From assembly GCA_002348005.1 (NCBI GenBank), contig DDYQ01000111.1, positions 9,173 through 19,222 of the forward strand: a stretch of 10,050 nucleotides of DNA. The letters are read 5' to 3'. Source of the DNA: Desulfobacteraceae bacterium UBA2230. Its GTDB lineage: Bacteria; Desulfobacterota; Desulfobacteria; Desulfobacterales; Desulfosarcinaceae. Each line of letters opens with the position of its first letter. The stretch's first letter is position 1. The notes below the pieces were generated by a model. That model saw only the letters and a program-made list of their open reading frames with translations, ran no database searches and had not been told where the DNA came from. Position numbers and translations under genes: made by a program. This document shows positions 6,355-10,050 of the stretch, in pieces.

Positions 6355-6786
6355 GGGCTTCCGCTGGTTGGAAGGAGGGTCGGTTGCCGGAAGGTTCGGA
6401 TCATGTTCTATGGGATTCTGGGCCTTAAAGAAAGCGGCGGTTGTCTTTTTCAACAGGTAATAACCCGACACGCCGAAAAGGATGACATTGATTAGGGCGA
6501 TCAGGGCGGACTGTATATCGCCGGCCATAAAGAATAAAGCGCCGAAGACCCCGCAATACAAAATCACGACGCTCGCGCAAAAGAGTCCGAGCATGCGGGC
6601 CCAGTTCTTCAGCGACAGCATGAACCAACTGACGATGGCACCGCTGATCAGGAACTTAAGCCCGGAGGAGGGATCGAAGACCCAGTATACGGACACTATC
6701 AACCACACCCAGCCGATGAGCATTAAGGCCACGGCCCGTTTGGCGCTTGGCGGCATTGCGCGTAATTTGGAAAGTTCAACAGCCAT
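6352..6786 (-). CDS. Four-helix inner-membrane protein of unknown function
   Basis: I do not recognise this 144-residue protein. It has four hydrophobic segments at about 18-37, 43-58, 64-87 and 92-112. The N-terminus is short and basic (RAMPPSAKR). The C-terminal tail is polar and proline-rich (from about 123 to the end, containing HDPNLPATDPP). An even number of helices with Lys/Arg-rich ends at residues 7-17 and 113-121 suggests both termini face the cytoplasm. No catalytic or transport motif is visible. It starts 17 bases after the stop of the LysM protein gene, which strongly suggests one operon and a shared envelope role. Only a weak AGGA-like Shine-Dalgarno precedes the ATG. It has the size of small accessory membrane proteins; no function is assigned. 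Confidence 0.75.
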   Translation of the reverse strand: MAVELSKLRAMPPSAKRAVALMLIGWVWLIVSVYWVFDPSSGLKFLISGAIVSWFMLSLKNWARMLGLFCASVVILYCGVFGALFFMAGDIQSALIALINVILFGVSGYYLLKKTTAAFFKAQNPIEHDPNLPATDPPSNQRKP

Positions 6787-6803
6787 TGGTTGCCGGTCCT
6801 GTC

Positions 6804-7463
6804 TTATTGTTTGCTTTCGCGTACGATCAGCTGCTGCCCTGGCTTGATCACGGCATCAGGCCCCATGCGGTTCATTTGCAGGAGTGACTCGACGCTCAAG
6901 TTATAGCGCTTGCTGATGCTGAACAGCGTATCCCCGACAGTTACCTCGTGGTACTGAATTCTGGATACCGGCACCGGCTTTTCAGACACGGCCGGCGCCT
7001 GGCCGGCGGTATTTTGCTTCGCGGTTTGGTTGACCTGTTTCTGCAGATTTTCCAGACTCAGGGTCATATGATCCATGCGCAGTGACATGGAGGCTTCACT
7101 GCGGTCGAACCGGTCCTTGAATTTTTCAAAGGACTGCGCCTGTTCCCAAATACGCGTCACCTTTTCATCGATCGTGTCGTATTTGTTCAAACGCTCTTCC
7201 ATCTGCTGAACACGCTGCTGCAGGGCGGCGATCTGATGAAACGCCGCACCCTCGGGATTGCCGCTCAACACAACGACCAGGACCACGACCAGTACGACGA
7301 GGGCCACCGACAGAAGGATCACCAGAAGCGGGGGTTTAACGCGTTTTGGGGATTGGTGTGCATCCTTGCGGTCCGACCAGGGGGAATATTGTTCTTCATC
7401 AAAATACTCCTCCCTGGACTCTGCTTCCTTTTCCACGCTCTCTGCGGAGTCTTTCCACTTCAT
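6804..7463 (-). CDS. Single-pass membrane protein with coiled coil and C-terminal LysM domain
   Basis: In this 219-residue protein, residues 1-45 are polar and acidic, with a basic patch (about 32-44) just before one strongly hydrophobic, valine- and leucine-rich helix (about 45-67). A predicted coiled coil follows (about 76-148, regular hydrophobic heptads such as LQQRVQQMEERL). After an Ala/Pro linker, a LysM domain occupies about 171-215, with YHEVTVGDTLFSISKRY, LLQMNRM and IKPGQQLIV. LysM domains bind peptidoglycan N-acetylglucosamine, so the protein probably spans the inner membrane with its N-terminus inside and reaches the cell wall through a coiled-coil stalk. No hydrolase domain is present, so a structural or scaffolding role is likely. 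GGAGG sits seven bases before the ATG. A sigma70-like promoter lies about 130 bases upstream, and the four-helix membrane protein gene follows after 17 bases. Confidence 0.85.
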   Translation of the reverse strand: MKWKDSAESVEKEAESREEYFDEEQYSPWSDRKDAHQSPKRVKPPLLVILLSVALVVLVVVLVVVLSGNPEGAAFHQIAALQQRVQQMEERLNKYDTIDEKVTRIWEQAQSFEKFKDRFDRSEASMSLRMDHMTLSLENLQKQVNQTAKQNTAGQAPAVSEKPVPVSRIQYHEVTVGDTLFSISKRYNLSVESLLQMNRMGPDAVIKPGQQLIVRESKQ

Positions 7464-7601
7464 GCGGCTACCTCCGGTATATATGCCCGCTTCAACCGTC
7501 CGTTATGTTCAGCAGACACACAGCATTCGAATTGGATGTTTCTGAAGCCGCCCCATCCGCTTGATTTAAAACTCTCATTTCAAGCCGATTCGACCATTCC
7601 C

Positions 7602-7631
7602 CTTATAAAACACCGCCACCGGATCTATCAA
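7602..7631 (-). promoter_or_regulatory. Sigma70-like promoter for the LysM operon
   Basis: On the minus strand TTGATA (7631-7626, 5 of 6) and TATAAG (7607-7602, 5 of 6) are spaced by 18 bases. It lies in the 208-base gap between the hydrolase stop (7672) and the LysM start (7463), leaving a leader of about 130 bases. In that leader I see only a 5-bp CTTGA/TCAAG inverted repeat (7560-7584) and no recognisable riboswitch. Confidence 0.5.
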
Positions 7632-7671
7632 GCAATAATGTGAATCCCACGCCCCGGAAAACATCGCCCCG

Positions 7672-8610
7672 TCAGCCGTCGCTTTTCCAGGGAGCGGCAA
7701 AACCATCGAAGGCGGCCCAGAATTGCTTTCGGAAAGCATCGCGCTCCTGAAGGATTTCGTGGCGCGCGCCAGCGATCAAACCGATGCTCACCTCGGGCAA
7801 CTGCAGCGCCAGTCTTCGGGCGGCCGGGTTGTAAACCACACGGTCGCATCCGGAGAGAACCATTAAAACGGGCACCTTGATTCGAGCGCCGAAAGACGGG
7901 GCATTGATTTTGTCGATCGAGGCAAATGTCGCCGCCAGCCAACCGAAGGTGACGTCGGCCGAGGAGAGTCCGGGATTTCGCGCTACAAATCGCCGGGTCC
8001 GTTGAAATCGTACGGAATCGGATGTCAACCGGTTCCGCGAAAACGATGCGGCAAACGGGTTGTGCCGGTCGGCGGCCGGCACGTTCCAGCTTTCACGTCC
8101 GGCTTGAACCATGCGGCGGCTGAGCCATCGGACCCAGGCCGGGGGCAGCGGATGCGTGCGGATGTCGATCATTGGCGCTGTCAAAACAGCACAGGCGATG
8201 CCGTGGTGATCCCGATCCAGGTATCTCAAGAGAACGTGGGCGCCCATCGAGTGGGCCAACATCACAACCGGGCCTCTGCTGCGGGGATAAACCAGATTGT
8301 GGAGGATAAAATCGAGATCCATCACATACTGATCATAACTGCTGACAAAGCATTTGCGGGGATCCGCCAGCAGGCGATCGGACAGGCCCTGTCCGCGCCA
8401 GTCAAAACCATACACGTCATAGCCGCGCACCGTCAGTTCGCCGATTACTTCGCCGTATTTTTCTAAAAATTCGGTGCGGCCGCCCAGTAGCAAGACCGTG
8501 GCCGCCCGGGTCGGCCGGTATGCGGGCCAGTACCCATATCGCAGGCGCAGTCCGTCAGTAGTCCGCAGGAACAGAGGGCGCCCGCCGCCGTGGATTGATT
8601 CTGCTGTCAT
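7672..8610 (-). CDS. Alpha/beta hydrolase, lysophospholipase/monoacylglycerol lipase-like
   Basis: This is a serine hydrolase of the alpha/beta fold (S33/Hydrolase_4 type, PldB-like), probably acting on a lysophospholipid, monoglyceride or other ester. With the start used here it has 312 residues. Counted from that start, the nucleophile is S121 in AHSMGAH, the acid is D256 in SGCDRVV and the base is H284 in GARHEIL. GGRTEFLEKYGE (43-54) is the family's oxyanion-loop stretch, followed by YGFDWRGQGLSDR. A helical cap lies between about 155 and 240. There is no signal peptide or membrane helix, so it is likely cytoplasmic. The frame opens at 8640, but neither ATG has a clear Shine-Dalgarno. I chose the inner ATG because homology begins there and because the outer one leaves only 30 bases to the divergent gene at 8671. 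The substrate cannot be told from sequence. Confidence 0.85.
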   Translation of the reverse strand: MTAESIHGGGRPLFLRTTDGLRLRYGYWPAYRPTRAATVLLLGGRTEFLEKYGEVIGELTVRGYDVYGFDWRGQGLSDRLLADPRKCFVSSYDQYVMDLDFILHNLVYPRSRGPVVMLAHSMGAHVLLRYLDRDHHGIACAVLTAPMIDIRTHPLPPAWVRWLSRRMVQAGRESWNVPAADRHNPFAASFSRNRLTSDSVRFQRTRRFVARNPGLSSADVTFGWLAATFASIDKINAPSFGARIKVPVLMVLSGCDRVVYNPAARRLALQLPEVSIGLIAGARHEILQERDAFRKQFWAAFDGFAAPWKSDG

Positions 8611-8670
8611 TTTAACGTATGCTCGCCCCCCTGGTGGCATTGATCATATTCTATTTGCGGAGAATTCATC

Positions 8671-8925
8671 ATGACGGTTCACTCCCATCACTTCGTCGAA
8701 ACCTATGAAGGATTGGTCGGATTCGGCCTCAACCGAGAAACAGATGAAAACACGGTTGCTTACTATCTCCAGAAGTTTTCGGACGATCGGTTGCTGGAAG
8801 TCATCCTGAAGCGCCTGGAAGATTCCGAACTGACGGCCATTTTCGACCTGCTGGGCAGCCTGTTGCGCAAGCACCTTGACGAAACGGAATATCATGCTTT
8901 GTTTTTAAAAGAAAATCATCCTTGA
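8671..8925 (+). CDS. Small acidic cytoplasmic protein of unknown function
   Basis: I cannot assign this 84-residue protein to a characterised family. It is mostly helical and charged, with amphipathic stretches such as DRLLEVILKRLEDSELTAIF and LLGSLLRKHLDETEYHALF, and has no cysteines, signal peptide or membrane segment. It could pack as a small helical bundle or dimer. A GGAG lies eight bases before the ATG, and its stop codon is 10 bases before the M29 aminopeptidase start, whose Shine-Dalgarno it nearly touches. Translation of the two is therefore probably linked. A role with the peptidase is suggested only by this spacing. Its coding status is supported by the ribosome-binding site, the tight spacing and a sensible amino-acid composition. 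Confidence 0.75.
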   Translation: MTVHSHHFVETYEGLVGFGLNRETDENTVAYYLQKFSDDRLLEVILKRLEDSELTAIFDLLGSLLRKHLDETEYHALFLKENHP

Positions 8926-8935
8926 AGGAATCCGT

Positions 8936-10050
8936 ATGCTGACTGAAACCCATCTGCATCGCTATGCCGAAGTCCTCTTGTGGGGCCTGCGGACCGCACG
9001 TCGCGGAAAATTCAAAAAGGGCGATATTGTAATGGTCCGCCATCATATGGCGGCGACCCGTTTGGCCGAACTCCTGCAGGCGCGTCTTCTGGAGCTTGGG
9101 CTGCAACCGGTGATCCAGCTGATTCCCACGCACCGGATGGAGAAAAATCTTTTCGACCTGGGCAAGAACCACCAGCTTGGTTTCTGGCCTCCGGGCGAAG
9201 ATGTCCTATACCATCACCTGAATGGCAGTATTTTTCTCTATGCACCGGCTTCGATCACCCATCTGAGCGGTACCGATCCGAAAAAAATTGCCCGCCATGC
9301 GCTGTCGCGCAAACCTCTGCGCGATATCCTGGACCGCCGCGATGCCGCGGGCCTTTTCGGGTGGACACTGTGCATGCTGCCTACCGAAGAACTGGCCCAA
9401 CATGCTCAGTTGGACTTCAAAACCTACACCCAGCAGATTGTGAAGGCCTGCCGCCTGAATCGCAATGACCCGGTCGGCGAATGGCAGGAGATCTACAAAC
9501 AGGCGCAACAGGTCAAAAAATGGCTCAACAGCCTGCCGGTGCAGCATTTCCAGGTGGAATCGGCCAACCTTGATCTGAAGATCACTCCCGGCCAGCACCG
9601 GCAGTGGGTCGGACTTTCCGGACACAATATCCCCAGTTTTGAGCTCTTTACTTCTCCGGACTGGCGTGGCAGCGAGGGAATCTATTTCTCCAACTTACCC
9701 TCTTACCGCAGCGGCAATCTCGTACGCGACGTGCGGCTGAAATTTAAAAACGGCAATGTCGTTGACGTAAAGGCCGCGCAGGGTGAATCTTTTACCAAAT
9801 TGCAGCTGAGCATGGATCGCGGCGCCGGTCGGATCGGCGAATTTTCCCTGACCGATAAACGTTTCTCCAAGATCAACCGCTTTATGGCCAATACCCTTTT
9901 CGACGAAAACTTCGGCGGCCTGCATGGAAACTGTCATATCGCCCTGGGCTCTTCATACGCCGACACCTATGCCGGAGATCCGACCGAGCTAAGCCATGAG
10001 CGCAAGCAGGAGTTGGGGTTCAACGATTCGGCCCTGCACTGGGACCTGGT
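8936..10050 (+). CDS. M29-family metallo-aminopeptidase, 3' end outside the window
   Basis: About 371 codons are present of a peptidase family M29 (AmpS/thermophilic aminopeptidase, PF02073-type) enzyme, usually near 410 residues. The end, perhaps 40 residues, lies beyond the window. Family members remove N-terminal amino acids using a two-metal centre in the cytoplasm. Candidate metal and catalytic residues in the C-terminal half are E284 (AAQGE), E302 (RIGEFSL), H334 (GNCHIALG), Y341 and H368/D370 (SALHWD). Also typical are ELFTSPDWRGSEG (236-248), the KNGNVVDVKA strand and NTLFDENFGG. The N-terminal domain (about 1-220) carries no signal peptide. GAAGGA lies about six bases before the ATG. 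It follows the 84-residue protein by 10 bases and is likely co-transcribed with it. The family call is firm; the specificity is unknown. Confidence 0.88.
   Translation, partial: MLTETHLHRYAEVLLWGLRTARRGKFKKGDIVMVRHHMAATRLAELLQARLLELGLQPVIQLIPTHRMEKNLFDLGKNHQLGFWPPGEDVLYHHLNGSIFLYAPASITHLSGTDPKKIARHALSRKPLRDILDRRDAAGLFGWTLCMLPTEELAQHAQLDFKTYTQQIVKACRLNRNDPVGEWQEIYKQAQQVKKWLNSLPVQHFQVESANLDLKITPGQHRQWVGLSGHNIPSFELFTSPDWRGSEGIYFSNLPSYRSGNLVRDVRLKFKNGNVVDVKAAQGESFTKLQLSMDRGAGRIGEFSLTDKRFSKINRFMANTLFDENFGGLHGNCHIALGSSYADTYAGDPTELSHERKQELGFNDSALHWDL

Noticed and set aside
7632..7660. Sigma54 (-24/-12) promoter on the minus strand near TGGGATTCACATTATTGC
   Set aside because: The spacing between GG and GC is 12-13 bases rather than the required 10.
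7648..7672. Terminator after the alpha/beta hydrolase
   Set aside because: The repeated CGCCCCG units are direct, not inverted, and there is no T run.
1..10050. A defence system, biosynthetic cluster, mobile element or CRISPR array
   Set aside because: No nuclease, toxin, transposase, integrase, repeat array or synthase is visible. The genes are ordinary metabolic, envelope and signalling functions.

Overview
The window looks like chromosomal DNA from a Gram-negative, probably anaerobic, bacterium. The GC content is moderately high (judged by eye, not counted). The gene set fits a Desulfobacterota (deltaproteobacterial) genome: a bacterial TrmB-type regulator beside an ornithine aminotransferase, a cNMP-binding/CBS/DUF294 signalling protein, a YkgJ-type cysteine-cluster protein and an Mrp/NBP35 Fe-S ATPase. 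That placement is inferred from gene content. I see no rRNA, tRNA, CRISPR array, insertion sequence, phage gene or attachment site.

Layout. Positions 1-223 hold two hairpins, a sigma70-like promoter and a 9-bp palindrome. A plus-strand pair follows: a TrmB-family regulator (224-1012) and a class III aminotransferase with ornithine aminotransferase active-site residues (1034-2311). These converge on a long minus-strand block. In transcription order (right to left) it contains an alpha/beta hydrolase (8610-7672), a LysM membrane protein (7463-6804), a four-helix membrane protein (6786-6352), an Mrp-type ATPase (6259-5417), a large DUF294 protein with two cNMP-like domains (5246-2916) and a YkgJ-family protein (2830-2345). 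On the plus strand, diverging from the hydrolase, an 84-residue protein of unknown function (8671-8925) is followed after 10 bases by an M29 aminopeptidase (8936 onward) that runs off the window.

Likely transcription units are: TrmB plus aminotransferase; LysM plus four-helix protein, with a good promoter at 7602-7631; mrp alone, with a TTGACA element upstream and a long hairpin downstream; DUF294 protein plus YkgJ protein; and the 84-residue protein plus peptidase. The TrmB/aminotransferase unit is the clearest regulatory story: a promoter whose start site is covered by a palindrome, immediately before a regulator gene.

Nothing here amounts to a convincing new multi-gene system such as a defence island, biosynthetic cluster or mobile element. 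The points most worth a second look are the nested terminator/promoter/operator at 118-177, the tandem cNMP-like domains that both lack the canonical glutamate, and the conserved-looking small proteins of unknown role.
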